Shown: positions 16,674 to 25,526, counted from the first letter of the stretch. The stretch: 64,000 bases of DNA from JBOGNO01 sp050747245 (GCA_050747245.1 JBOGNO010000002.1:248001-312000), one strand, 5' to 3'. Numbers and translations are program-made. Notes: a model not told the origin generated them from the sequence alone.

Positions 16674-18371
16674 ATGAACCGGTACGTGCGTCGAAGTCTA
16701 ATCGGCCTCCTGGCAGGCACGGGAGCGGGAGTGGTTCTAGCTTTTGCGCTCGGCCGCCCGCTGTTGGGGCTTGCGCTGGGCGCGGGAGTAGGAGCGGTCT
16801 TTGCCGCGAGCCAGCGCCCTTCGCATCGCGCTTACGTGGACAGCTTGATGACTGCGGGTTCGCTGGGAGTGCCGCTGTGGGGGCTCATCAGCGTCATTAC
16901 GATTCCCCTGCTCTCAGGCCTGTCGCCGGAATGGAGCGCGGATCAAATGCGCGCGCAATTTCCCGCGCTGTCAGGGTCGGTAATCTACGGAGCCATTCTC
17001 GGCCTGCTCACGCAGGCGTTTCAGGACGCCGCGGCAGCGTGGTTCGGACCGGAACGCATCCCTTCCCGCGCAGCGGGACCTGAACCCAAGCGCATTGTGA
17101 TTCTCGGCGGAGGCTTCGGCGGCATGACGGCTGCCCAGGCCCTCGAAACGCTGCTGCCTGCCGATGCCGCCTCCATCACGCTGGTGAGCGATACGAATGC
17201 CCTGCTTTTTACTCCCATGCTTGCGGAAGTCGCGGGCAGCAGTCTCGAGCCGAGCCATATCAGCACTCCACTGCGGACCAGCCTGCACCGCACGGAATGC
17301 ATCCGCGCGAAGATCGAGGAAATCGACCTCGCCGGGCGCCGCGTGATTCTCGAAGGCTTGCCCGCCGCCGATGGCAGCGCCAGTTCGCGTGAAGTGCCTT
17401 TCGATCATCTGGTGCTCGCGCTCGGCGCGGTTTCTAATTTTCTGGGGATGAGCAACGTCGAAAAACTCTCCTACAATTTCAAGAGCCTGCTCGACGCCAT
17501 CCGCATCCGCAATCGCGTGATCGAAATGTTCGAGTGCGCCGACCGTGAGTGCAACCACGCTCTGCGCAAGCCTCTGCTCACTTTTGTAATTGCCGGAGGC
17601 GGTTTCGCGGGTGTCGAACTTGCCGGAGCGCTAAACGATTTCGCCCACGGCATCCTCGCCGACTATCCCAACCTCAACCGCAGCGACGTAAGTGTCGTGC
17701 TCGTCCATTCGCGCGACAGGATTCTTCCGGAACTGAGCGAATCCTTGGCGCGCTACGCCCAGAAAAAGATGGAAATGCGCGGTGTGACTTTTCGTCTCAA
17801 CACGCGCCTCTCCGATGTGCGCCCGGGCGCCGTGGTCTTGAGTGACGGTGAAATTTTCGCGGAAACCCTCGTCTGGACTGCTGGGACCGCTCCCAACCCG
17901 CTGGTGAAATCTTTGCCGCTCGAAAAAGACAAGCGTGGCGCAGTGATTGTGGATGCAGCACTCGCCGTGCCCGGTCATGCCGGCCTGTGGGCACTTGGGG
18001 ATTGCGCGGCCGTGCACGACGCGAAGACAAGTGCACCCTGCCCTCCCACGGCGCAATTCGCTCTGCGCGAAGCCGCGGCGCTGGCGCGCAATATTCGCGC
18101 GGATCTCGCAGGGCGGCCGCGTCGCGGTTTCCATTTTGATTCCCTCGGCGCGCTCTGCGTCGTCGGCCATCAGACGGCCTGCGCCGAATTGACCGTGCCT
18201 TTCGCCAGAAACCGCACCATGCGTTTTTCCGGATTGCTGGCGTGGATGATGTGGCGGGGGATCTATCTCTCAAAACTTCCCGGGCTGGAGCGCAAGATTC
18301 GCGTCCTGGTGGACTGGACGATCGAGCTCTTCTTCCCGCGAGACATCGTGCAGACAATTGATTTGAAGTAG
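16674..18371 (+). CDS. Type II NADH dehydrogenase (NDH-2)-like flavoprotein with N-terminal membrane domain
   Basis: 565 residues, against about 400-430 for typical NDH-2. Residues 1-125 form about four hydrophobic segments. The flavoprotein follows: FAD-binding IVILGGGFGGMTAAQAL (about 141-157), the NDH-2-like quinone-side segment LFTPMLAEVAGSSLEP, the NADH-binding FVIAGGGFAGVELAGAL, and the second FAD motif LWALGDCAAV. NDH-2 moves electrons from NADH to quinone on the inner face of the membrane without pumping protons. The extra membrane part resembles the repeat unit of the next gene (shared pattern PLLSGL..EWSAD......GSVIYG.ILG), so the two probably work together. The downstream gene starts 12 bases later. 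Confidence 0.85.
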   Translation: MNRYVRRSLIGLLAGTGAGVVLAFALGRPLLGLALGAGVGAVFAASQRPSHRAYVDSLMTAGSLGVPLWGLISVITIPLLSGLSPEWSADQMRAQFPALSGSVIYGAILGLLTQAFQDAAAAWFGPERIPSRAAGPEPKRIVILGGGFGGMTAAQALETLLPADAASITLVSDTNALLFTPMLAEVAGSSLEPSHISTPLRTSLHRTECIRAKIEEIDLAGRRVILEGLPAADGSASSREVPFDHLVLALGAVSNFLGMSNVEKLSYNFKSLLDAIRIRNRVIEMFECADRECNHALRKPLLTFVIAGGGFAGVELAGALNDFAHGILADYPNLNRSDVSVVLVHSRDRILPELSESLARYAQKKMEMRGVTFRLNTRLSDVRPGAVVLSDGEIFAETLVWTAGTAPNPLVKSLPLEKDKRGAVIVDAALAVPGHAGLWALGDCAAVHDAKTSAPCPPTAQFALREAAALARNIRADLAGRPRRGFHFDSLGALCVVGHQTACAELTVPFARNRTMRFSGLLAWMMWRGIYLSKLPGLERKIRVLVDWTIELFFPRDIVQTIDLK

Positions 18372-18383
18372 GAGAAGCCTTCG

Positions 18384-19838
18384 ATGACGGCAAAAGAATC
18401 TTTCACGGTTCCGCAAGGAACTGCGGCGTCTGCGGCATCGGTTTGGATTGCGCCGCTTCTGGAGCTTTCCGTGGGAATCCTGGGCGGCTTGCTCCAGAGC
18501 AGGCTGCTGGGAGCTTCGATGTTTCACGGCCTGCTGATCGGTGGAATTTTCGGACTTGTGTTCGGGATTTTCTTCCAGGAGCGCGTCACCAGTCCCGGCG
18601 CGGGCCTGATCTGGGGGCTCGCAGCATCGTTTCTTCTGTGGATGGTGGTTCCCGCGGGCATCGTGCCGTTGCTTGCGGGCTCTGCCCACGGAGCCATGAT
18701 GCTGCACGATGCGCAGGATCATTTCCCAGAACTAGTGGCATACCTAATTTGTCTCGGCATGCCGCTGGGGCTGGCGCTGGGCATTCGCGGTGCCCTGCGC
18801 CGGAGCTCGCATCAGCCGAAGTTCAGCTGGGGCCGCGCGATTGTCGCCGGCGGATTTTCCGGCGTGCTTGGCGGCTTGATTTTTGGAAGGTGGATGTCCG
18901 CGGGCGATTTCTTTCCTTTGCTTGCGGGGGTCGGAGTGATTCATTCCCATTCCACGACCGTGGCGTTGCATTTCGGCGTGGCTCTGCTCATCGGCGCGAC
19001 GTTCGGGCTGCTCTTCCAGCGCGACGTCCGCGGCTACGGCTCGTGCATGGGCTGGGGACTCGGCTACGCGATTTTCTGGTGGTTCCTCAATCCTCTCACG
19101 CTGCTGCCTCTGCTTGCCGGGTCGCCGCTCGATTGGTCCGCCGACCAAGGCAACGCGCTCTTCGGATCATTCGTCGGACATATTCTCTACGGCCTGATAC
19201 TGGGCGTGGTGTACGCATTCGTGGATCGCTTGTGGGTGCGATTGTTTATCGAGTCCGATCCCTTGAATCGCGAGCCCGAAGGCCCCGGCCTTCGCGTGCT
19301 GCACTCGCTCGGATGGGGAGCTCTCGCCGGACTCGCTGGTGGATTCATTTCGGCTCCCGTGTTGTTTGTTACCGGCGTTCTCCCCAAAGTGGCGGGGCTG
19401 GACACGGATTTTTCAAACGTGCGGGGCCTTCTGGTGCATCTCTTGGTTAGCGCGGCGATCGGCATGACTTATGGACTGCTTTTCCGCAACGAAGCTTCCA
19501 GCATTGGCCGCGGCATGAACTGGGGCTGGCTCTTCGGTTTGATCTGGTGGTATGTCGGGCCGCTGACGCTTCTGCCGCTGGTGCTCACCGGCGAATGTGA
19601 CTGGCGTGTGGAAGCGGCTTCGGCGCTGCTGCCCTCGCTCATGGGGCATCTCATCTTCGGCATCGTCACCGCGCTCGTGTTTCTTTCTCTCGAACGCCGC
19701 TACTCGCGAACGCTCCTCCTCGATCCACGCATCGCCGCGCGCGAATTGCGTCGCGTCCGTCCGGAAGGCACCCCCGCGCCCGCCCTGTGGTTTTTCGCGC
19801 TGGGCCTCGGAGTCCTTCTGCCCATTTTATTGGGTTAG
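18384..19838 (+). CDS. Polytopic membrane protein of internal repeats, related to the N-terminus of the NDH-2 fusion
   Basis: 484 residues, almost entirely hydrophobic, with about 14 predicted membrane spans. At least three internal copies of a unit follow the order: GWG..ALIWW-type helix, LTLLPL(L/V)..., (D/H)W..., G(H/A)(I/L)(L/I)(Y/F)G helix. Examples are NPLTLLPLLAGSPLDWSADQ and GPLTLLPLVLTGECDWRVE. The same unit begins the upstream NDH-2 protein. I know no characterised family for it. It could be a quinone- or cation-interacting membrane partner of the dehydrogenase, but this is inference from the shared repeat and operon. GGAGAAG precedes the ATG. Confidence 0.7.
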   Translation: MTAKESFTVPQGTAASAASVWIAPLLELSVGILGGLLQSRLLGASMFHGLLIGGIFGLVFGIFFQERVTSPGAGLIWGLAASFLLWMVVPAGIVPLLAGSAHGAMMLHDAQDHFPELVAYLICLGMPLGLALGIRGALRRSSHQPKFSWGRAIVAGGFSGVLGGLIFGRWMSAGDFFPLLAGVGVIHSHSTTVALHFGVALLIGATFGLLFQRDVRGYGSCMGWGLGYAIFWWFLNPLTLLPLLAGSPLDWSADQGNALFGSFVGHILYGLILGVVYAFVDRLWVRLFIESDPLNREPEGPGLRVLHSLGWGALAGLAGGFISAPVLFVTGVLPKVAGLDTDFSNVRGLLVHLLVSAAIGMTYGLLFRNEASSIGRGMNWGWLFGLIWWYVGPLTLLPLVLTGECDWRVEAASALLPSLMGHLIFGIVTALVFLSLERRYSRTLLLDPRIAARELRRVRPEGTPAPALWFFALGLGVLLPILLG

Positions 19839-19873
19839 GAAATTCGCTCGCCGCGAATGTTTTCGCTTGAAGA

Positions 19874-19892
19874 AAAGGGATTTGCCCTTTTC
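19874..19892. terminator. Likely bidirectional terminator between convergent genes
   Basis: AAAAGGG, a 5-base loop (atttg) and CCCTTTT form a 7-bp stem flanked by A and T runs, in the gap between the convergent membrane-protein and YVTN genes. It can act in both directions. The stem is short, so strength is uncertain. Confidence 0.5.
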
Positions 19893-19910
19893 AATCCTGC
19901 CCCATCGCTG

Positions 19911-22900
19911 CTAGAGCACTTCGAGCGTGAGCTGCAGGCTCTGCGTGATGCCTTGCGCCGTCGCAGTAATCGTGATGATGTAGGTCCCGGGCGGAGTGCG
20001 GCCCGCAGGCCCCTTCGCGAGGCTTCCGCAGCCCGCTCCCGTCACCGCAACGAGCGCGAGCATTGCCAGAGCAAAGCCCAGCCGCCGCTCGCGCTTCGCG
20101 GCCATCGCGAAAACGAGCAGCGCAAGAGCAGCCAGCGTGAACGAGACAATCCACAACTCTCGATTCGCTGGCCCGGAAGGCAGCGTCCCCGGCGGCGCAG
20201 TCCACGTGCAAAAGGTGTTCGCTGAGATCGCCGTTTGCACCGGCTGATTCGAAACTACCTGCACAGTGGGCGGAAACACAGAACAAGTAATCGTCGGCTG
20301 CGAGCTCATGCAGCCCAGCGTGACGGTGCCTGTGAACCCGTTGGAAGTCAGGATCAGCGGAAATACCGCCGTACCTCCGGGAGTCACCGTCACGGTCGTG
20401 GAAGTGCCGGGCGAAGGAGTGAGCTGAACAATGGCTCCGGAGCCCGTAAGCATGATGATTTGCGTTCCATTGGATGCATCGCTGGTGATGGTGATCGTGG
20501 CGTTAAATGTACTCGCCGAACTGGGCGTGAATGTGACGTTGATCGCGCAGCTCTGATTGGGCTGCACCACCACGGCCACGCCTATACACGTTGAGCCCGG
20601 CGCTACGGCAAAGTTGTCTACATCGGGCCCGCCGAAAGCAACCAGATTGATGTTCAAGGGCGCCATGCCCGTGTTGGTGACGTTGATGGTTTGCGGCGGG
20701 CTGGTGGTGTTGGGCGCAATTCCCCCGAAGTTGACCGCTTGGGTGTTCAGGGAAATCGTCGAGACCGTTCCGTTCCCGGCGAGCGTAATCACCTGCGAGG
20801 GATTTCCCGGCACATTGTCATTGAGCGTGATACTGGCCGAGCGCGCGCCCGCAGCCCCGGGCGTAAACGCCACCGGCAGCACGCAACTCTGAGTCGGCTG
20901 CAGGTTGGTCGCGTTCACGCAATCGCCCGTCCCGGCCTGGATGGGGAAATCGCCGGGATTGGCGCCGCCGGGCACGACGGTAGAAATCACCAGCGTGGCT
21001 GTCCCGTTGTTCGTTACCGTGACCGTTTGCACGGCGCTGGTCGTGCCCACGCGCTGGTTATTGAAATTCAAGCTGGTCCCCGGCGCGAAAGCAATCGCCG
21101 GAGCCAGGCCGGTGCCCGGGAGCGTGGCCGATTGCGGGCTCGCGGCCGCGTCGTCAGTGAAAACCAGCGTGGCGTTGCGCGCGCCGCTCTGCGCCGGAGA
21201 GAATGTGACATTCACGATGCAGGCGCCGCCATTCGCGGCCACGGGCGTGCCCACCAGGCACGTCGTTCCCGAAGCGATGGCAAAGTCGCCCGGATCCGCG
21301 CCGCCCGGAGCGATGATCGTGAAATTGAGCGTGGCGCCTCCGGTGTTGGTCACCGTGAGCGTTTGCGGCGCGCTCGTGGTGCCCACATTCTGGCCGCTAA
21401 ATGTCAGCATGCCACCGCCTGAAAAGTTCACCACCGATTGAATACCCGTTCCGCTTAAATTGAGCGTTTGCGGGGAATTGGAAGCATTGTCGGTGAGCGT
21501 GATGCTCGCCGCGCGCGTGCCGGTGCCGGAAGGCGTGGACACAATGATGATGGTGCACATACCATTCACCGGGACAGCGGTGCCGTTCGTGCATGTGCCG
21601 GTATTCTGGACGCTGTAGTCGCCAGCGTTTGTACCTCCAGGCGCGGAGATGGTCGCGAGGTTGAGCGTCGCGGTGCCGGTGTTCGTGAGCGTCACCGTCA
21701 GAGGCGCGCTCGGCGTCCCCACGCGCTGCGCGGTCACGAACGTAGCAGGGTTCGGATTGAGCGAAACCGCCGGGCCGGACGGGAGTGCCGCCACCAGAAA
21801 CCCGTACGCGGTGATGTTGCCGATCAACGGGCTGCTCTGGAATCCAGTTATGGTGGAGGTCGCCTCCTGGCCATCGGTCGCGTAGGCATAGAGGATGTGG
21901 GTACCCTGCTGAAGTGCGGGAGTCTGCCCGCTGAAGTCTCCACCGCCGTTGTTAGTTGCCGCGAGCCACGGCCCCTGCCAGGTGTCTACCTGGAAAAGGA
22001 GATTGTCCGGAGTGGTGACGTGGGGGTTGAACGTGCTAAAGGCAACGAAGCTGAACGTCGGAGTCGGGTTGCTAGTGGTGTTTCCCGGAAGCGGCGCGAT
22101 GCTGGCCTGCAGCGGGATGGCGTGTACATTCTGCTCGTCGATCACCGTGACGTTGTTGCTGAACTGGTTGGGCGCATAGATTTGGTTGGTGACCGGGTTG
22201 ACGGCCACGGATTGGGGAAAGGTTCCTGCCACGAGCGTGGTGGTCAAGTTGGTCGCCCCGTCAATCACCGTGACGTTGTTGCTGCTCTCGTTGGGCATGT
22301 AGATTTTGTTGGTAGCAGGGTTGACGGCCACGGCAAACGGCGCGGTCGCGTTCGGGTCGGCCACCGTGGTGGTGGTGTTGGTCGCGCCGTCGATCACCGT
22401 GACGTTATTGCTCAACGCGTTGGCCACATAGATTCTGTTCGTGACCGAGTTGACAGCCACGGCCACAGGGAAGTTCCCGGTTGCCACCGTGACGGTCGTG
22501 TTCGTGGCCCCGTCAATGACCGTGACGTTGTTGCCGCCGCGGTTGGCCACATAAATTTTGTTGGTGACCGGGTTGACGGCCACGGCATTGGGATTGGTCC
22601 CGGCCGCGACCGTGATGGTCGCGTTGGTCGCCCCGTCAATGACCGTGACGTTGTTGCTGTTGAAATTCGCCACGTAAATTTTGTTCGTGACCTGGTTGAC
22701 GGCCACGGCAAGCGGATTGGTTCCCACTACCACCGTGGCGGTGGTGTTGGTCACGCCGTCGATCACTGCGACGGTACCGCTGACGCTGTCGGCCGAGTAG
22801 ATTTTGTTGGTAACCGCGTTGATGGCCACGGCCTTGGGGTTAGTCCCTACAGTGACCGTGATGGTGGCGTTGGTCGCGCCGTCGATCACCGTGACGTTGG

Positions 22901-24335
22901 CGCTGTTGAAATTGGCTACGTAAATTTTATTGGTGACCGGGTTGACGGCCACGGCATCGGGACTGCTCCCGGCCGAGACCGTGGTGGTCGCGTTGGTCGC
23001 CCCGTTAATCACCGTGACGTTGTTGCTGCCGAGGTTGGCCACATAGATTTTGTTGCTGACCGGGTTGACGTCCACGGCAAACGGGGCGGTCGCGTTCGGG
23101 TCGGCCACCGTGGTGGTGGCGTTCGTGGCCCCGTCGATCACCGTGACGTTGTTGGTGGTGATATTGGTCACGTAAGTTTTGTCGGTAACCGGGTTAACGG
23201 CCACGCCAAACGGATTGGTTCCGGCGGGCAGCGTGCTTGTGGAATTGGTTGCGCCGTCAATCACCGTGACGCTGCTGCCGACTCCATTGGCCACGTAGAT
23301 CTTGTTGGTGATCGGGTTGACGCCGGCCCCACGGGGAACGTTTCCGGTAGGCACAGTCGTTGTGCCATTGGTTGCGCCGTCGATCACCGTGACGCTATTG
23401 CTGCCGTCGTTGGCCACGTAGATTTTGTTGGTGACCGGATTGACAGACACCGCACGCGGAATGTTTCCGGCGGCCACCGTAGCGGTGTTGTTGGTCACGC
23501 CGTCGATGACCGTGACATTGGCGCCACTGAAGTTGGCCACGTAGATTATGTTGGTAACCGGATTGACAGCCACGGCATCCGGCTGCAGTCCCACCCCCAC
23601 AGTGATCGTGCTGTTGGTGGCGCCGTCGATCACCGTCACGTTATTGCTGCCGGCGTTGGTCACATAGATCTTATTCGTGAGCGGGTTGACGGCCACAGAC
23701 TCCGGAGAGGTTGCGTTTGGGTCGGTGACCGTCGTGGTTGAGTTGGTCGCGCCGTCGATCACCGTTACGCTATTGCTGCCACCGATGCCGTCGGCCGCGT
23801 AGATTTTGTTGGTAACCGGGTTGACGGCCACGGCAACGGGGCCGCTCGCAGTCGCGACGGTGGTTACGTTGTTCGTCGCACCGTCGATTACCGTCACGTT
23901 ACTGCTGCCGCTGTTGGCCACGTAGATCTTGTTGGTGAAAGGATTGACAGCCACGGCAAAGGGGCCGATTCCAGTGGCCACCGTTGTCGTAGTGTTGGTC
24001 GCGCCGTCAATCACCGTCAGGTTGTTGGTGCTCTGATTGGCTACGTAGATCCTGTTCGTGACCGGATTCAAAGCCACGGCCTGCGGACCGCCTCCCACGG
24101 TCACCGTGGCCGTGACGGTTTGCGCCTTCGTCGCCGTCGCCAGCAGCAGCGCCGATGCCAGACTCAGCATCCCGGCGCAGGCCAGCGTGGCTCCATGCCA
24201 CACCCTTCCTCGGCGCGCGGCGCATGCGCGCGAATTGGCGCGCTCGCTTCCCTCAACAAAGGCAGCGGTACGCAGCAAGCGGCTCGCACCAAACAAAATG
24301 GATTTCAAGACGTGAATCAGGTAGCGGAGGGGCAT
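19911..24335 (-). CDS. Giant secreted YVTN beta-propeller protein with HYDIN-like (choice-of-anchor D) domains
   Basis: About 1474 residues. A long, basic N-terminal region (about 50 residues) is followed by a hydrophobic signal (LACAGMLSLASALLLATA). Residues about 84-735 hold 16 repeats of roughly 41 residues of the form P.AVAVNPVTNKIYVAN..SNNVTVIDGATN.T.TV, which should fold as beta-propeller blades. They are followed by an Ig-like linker and four choice-of-anchor D / ASPM-SPD2-HYDIN-type domains (for example LNFNNQRVGTTSAVQTVTV). The C-terminal fold (TPPGTYIITITATAQG..QSL) is interrupted by about 100 residues with two hydrophobic helices. Likely surface-exposed or cell-envelope associated; ligand unknown. 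The ATG at 24335 is chosen for its AAGGAGAG site; another ATG lies at 24368. Confidence 0.88.
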   Translation of the reverse strand: MPLRYLIHVLKSILFGASRLLRTAAFVEGSERANSRACAARRGRVWHGATLACAGMLSLASALLLATATKAQTVTATVTVGGGPQAVALNPVTNRIYVANQSTNNLTVIDGATNTTTTVATGIGPFAVAVNPFTNKIYVANSGSSNVTVIDGATNNVTTVATASGPVAVAVNPVTNKIYAADGIGGSNSVTVIDGATNSTTTVTDPNATSPESVAVNPLTNKIYVTNAGSNNVTVIDGATNSTITVGVGLQPDAVAVNPVTNIIYVANFSGANVTVIDGVTNNTATVAAGNIPRAVSVNPVTNKIYVANDGSNSVTVIDGATNGTTTVPTGNVPRGAGVNPITNKIYVANGVGSSVTVIDGATNSTSTLPAGTNPFGVAVNPVTDKTYVTNITTNNVTVIDGATNATTTVADPNATAPFAVDVNPVSNKIYVANLGSNNVTVINGATNATTTVSAGSSPDAVAVNPVTNKIYVANFNSANVTVIDGATNATITVTVGTNPKAVAINAVTNKIYSADSVSGTVAVIDGVTNTTATVVVGTNPLAVAVNQVTNKIYVANFNSNNVTVIDGATNATITVAAGTNPNAVAVNPVTNKIYVANRGGNNVTVIDGATNTTVTVATGNFPVAVAVNSVTNRIYVANALSNNVTVIDGATNTTTTVADPNATAPFAVAVNPATNKIYMPNESSNNVTVIDGATNLTTTLVAGTFPQSVAVNPVTNQIYAPNQFSNNVTVIDEQNVHAIPLQASIAPLPGNTTSNPTPTFSFVAFSTFNPHVTTPDNLLFQVDTWQGPWLAATNNGGGDFSGQTPALQQGTHILYAYATDGQEATSTITGFQSSPLIGNITAYGFLVAALPSGPAVSLNPNPATFVTAQRVGTPSAPLTVTLTNTGTATLNLATISAPGGTNAGDYSVQNTGTCTNGTAVPVNGMCTIIIVSTPSGTGTRAASITLTDNASNSPQTLNLSGTGIQSVVNFSGGGMLTFSGQNVGTTSAPQTLTVTNTGGATLNFTIIAPGGADPGDFAIASGTTCLVGTPVAANGGACIVNVTFSPAQSGARNATLVFTDDAAASPQSATLPGTGLAPAIAFAPGTSLNFNNQRVGTTSAVQTVTVTNNGTATLVISTVVPGGANPGDFPIQAGTGDCVNATNLQPTQSCVLPVAFTPGAAGARSASITLNDNVPGNPSQVITLAGNGTVSTISLNTQAVNFGGIAPNTTSPPQTINVTNTGMAPLNINLVAFGGPDVDNFAVAPGSTCIGVAVVVQPNQSCAINVTFTPSSASTFNATITITSDASNGTQIIMLTGSGAIVQLTPSPGTSTTVTVTPGGTAVFPLILTSNGFTGTVTLGCMSSQPTITCSVFPPTVQVVSNQPVQTAISANTFCTWTAPPGTLPSGPANRELWIVSFTLAALALLVFAMAAKRERRLGFALAMLALVAVTGAGCGSLAKGPAGRTPPGTYIITITATAQGITQSLQLTLEVL
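22131..24086 (-). repeat. 16 tandem repeats (about 123 bp each) encoding YVTN propeller blades
   Basis: In-gene tandem array of about 41-codon units, seen as repeated (reverse-complement) forms of 'ttggtgaccgggttgacggccacggc' elements. Sixteen units can be counted, three of them enlarged by an extra DPNATA-type insertion (units 3, 8 and 14). The repeated codons create long open frames on the opposite strand, which are artefacts. Confidence 0.9.
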
Positions 24336-24451
24336 GGGGCTCTCCTTGACATTGAGCAAAACTGCCAACCGAGCTTGAACAGGAGCGTTGCGAGATCGCC
24401 CTGCTCACTCTGCGTGGGGGCGATTCGCACAATCCACCATGATGCTGAGGG

Positions 24452-24481
24452 TATTTAGTCTCTACTTCGAACGCTTGTCAA
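24452..24481 (-). promoter_or_regulatory. Promoter for the YVTN-protein gene
   Basis: Reading the minus strand, TTGACA (24481-24476), a 17-base spacer and CTAAAT (24458-24453) match the sigma70 consensus, about 110 bases before the ATG at 24335. A TAAATA one base downstream gives an equally good -10 with an 18-base spacer. Confidence 0.5.
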
Positions 24482-24524
24482 TATCTTTGTCCGTGACGCA
24501 GGGAGGCCTGCAAGATTTTTTCGC

Positions 24525-24555
24525 TTGCGTCCTGAATCGAAAATCATGTTACAAT
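24525..24555 (+). promoter_or_regulatory. Probable promoter of the cold-shock gene
   Basis: TTGCGT (24525-24530), a 19-base spacer and TACAAT (24550-24555). The -10 is good, the spacer is longer than ideal. It would give a leader of about 145 nt before the GTG at 24706, similar to the long 5' leaders known for csp genes. Confidence 0.4.
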
Positions 24556-24605
24556 CGGCTTGCGTTTGTTGCTCTTGTAAAACCTTTGGACGCGATTTCA
24601 GAGGG

Positions 24606-24635
24606 GCTGCGAGTACAAACTCGCGGCCTTTTTTG
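24606..24635 (+). promoter_or_regulatory. Terminator-like hairpin in the cold-shock mRNA leader
   Basis: GCTGCGAGT, loop acaa, ACTCGCGGC (24606-24627) gives a 9-bp stem with one G-U pair, followed by cTTTTTT (24628-24634). It has the form of an intrinsic terminator but lies about 70 bases upstream of the cold-shock start codon and downstream of the only visible promoter, so it may be an attenuator or a thermosensitive leader element. It could instead end a short upstream RNA. Confidence 0.5.
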
Positions 24636-24705
24636 TTGCGGTCGGAGGGGCCGAGTGATCGGACGAGAGGCTTCAAATAGCTTTAGAAAAGGAAAAGAAA
24701 ACATC

Positions 24706-24909
24706 GTGAGAGAACAAGGAACAGTAAAGTGGTTCAACGCCAGCAAGGGCTTTGGGTTCATCCAGCGCCAGTCCGGCGAGGACGTCTTCGTGCATTTCTC
24801 CGCCATTCAGTCGGAGGGCTACAAGACGCTCAACGAAGGCCAGGCCGTTGAATTCGAGGTTACCAAGGGCCCCAAGGGCCTGCAGGCCGCGAACGTCACG
24901 AGCCTCTAG
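24706..24909 (+). CDS. csp: CspA-family cold-shock protein
   Basis: 67 residues, full length for a single cold-shock domain. It binds single-stranded RNA/DNA and melts mRNA structure. RNP1 is KGFGFIQ and RNP2 is VFVHFSAI. The N-terminus REQGTVKWFNASKGFGFI is canonical, which fixes the start as the GTG at 24706; AAAAGGAA lies about 10-15 bases upstream. The gene has a structured leader upstream and a strong terminator directly after it, so it forms a monocistronic unit. Confidence 0.95.
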   Translation: MREQGTVKWFNASKGFGFIQRQSGEDVFVHFSAIQSEGYKTLNEGQAVEFEVTKGPKGLQAANVTSL

Positions 24910-24916
24910 TCCATCC

Positions 24917-24954
24917 GGGGCGTCCTGATACACTCTATCGGGACGCCCTTTTTT
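24917..24954 (+). terminator. Intrinsic terminator after the cold-shock gene
   Basis: GGGCGTCCTGATA, loop cactc, TATCGGGACGCCC (about 13 bp with one G-U pair), then TTTTTT at 24949-24954. It starts 8 bases after the stop codon. Confidence 0.9.
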
Positions 24955-24998
24955 CTGCTTTCCCGCACGCGCTTTACCAGCACGCCAAGGAGATTTAC

Positions 24999-25370
24999 AT
25001 GGCTAAGCTTTACGTCGGAAATCTTTCATTCGATACCACGGATGAAGGCTTGCAGCAGCTTTTCACCGGGGGCGGTTTTCAGGTGGAGTCGGCCCGCGTC
25101 ATCCGCGAGAAAGATACCGGCCGGTCGCGCGGTTTCGGTTTCGTCGAGCTCGGTAGCGGCGAAGACGCCGCGCGCGCCATTTCGCAGCTCAATGGCTCGT
25201 CTCTCGATGGCCGCGCTTTGCAGGTTAATGAAGCGCGTCCGCAGGAACCGCGCAGCGGTGGCGGCGGCCGCGGCGGTTACGGCGGCGGTGGTGGCGGTCG
25301 CGGCGGATTCGGTGGGGGTGGTGGCCGCGGCGGTCATGGCGGTGGTGGCGGCGGACGTCGGCGTTTCTAG
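24999..25370 (+). CDS. Glycine-rich RNA-binding protein with one RRM domain
   Basis: 123 residues. One RRM fills residues 2-80: RNP2 is LYVGNL and RNP1 is RGFGFVEL. A tail of about 40 residues of RGG/GGG repeats ending in RRRF follows. Bacterial RRM proteins of this design (first noted in cyanobacteria) bind single-stranded RNA and are often cold-induced, which fits the neighbouring cold-shock gene. AAGGAG precedes the ATG. Confidence 0.93.
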   Translation: MAKLYVGNLSFDTTDEGLQQLFTGGGFQVESARVIREKDTGRSRGFGFVELGSGEDAARAISQLNGSSLDGRALQVNEARPQEPRSGGGGRGGYGGGGGGRGGFGGGGGRGGHGGGGGGRRRF

Positions 25371-25526
25371 CTCTCTTCTAAACCATTTCACCGGGCCGAG
25401 TTCGAAATTTTCTCTTGCTCCGTGCTGCGTCTGCATTCAGCCCTTGATAAAATTTCAGCGCCATCCGGAAATCGCGAGGCTTCGCGCAATTGACTTCATT
25501 TCGCTCGCAACATAGCATGGTGCCTT

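Larger units (their letters stand above)
24369..24705. other. Divergent regulatory region: YVTN promoter and cold-shock leader
   Basis: Non-coding gap between the YVTN gene (minus) and the cold-shock gene (plus). It contains the minus-strand promoter at 24452-24481, a plus-strand promoter at 24525-24555 and a terminator-like hairpin at 24606-24632. No other gene was seen. Confidence 0.6.

Noticed and set aside
21468..23741. A 757-codon open frame on the plus strand opposite the YVTN gene
   Set aside because: It is the antisense reading of the tandem blade repeats (HRDVVAA..GHVDFVGDRVDGHG). It has no ribosome-binding site and no independent conservation is visible.
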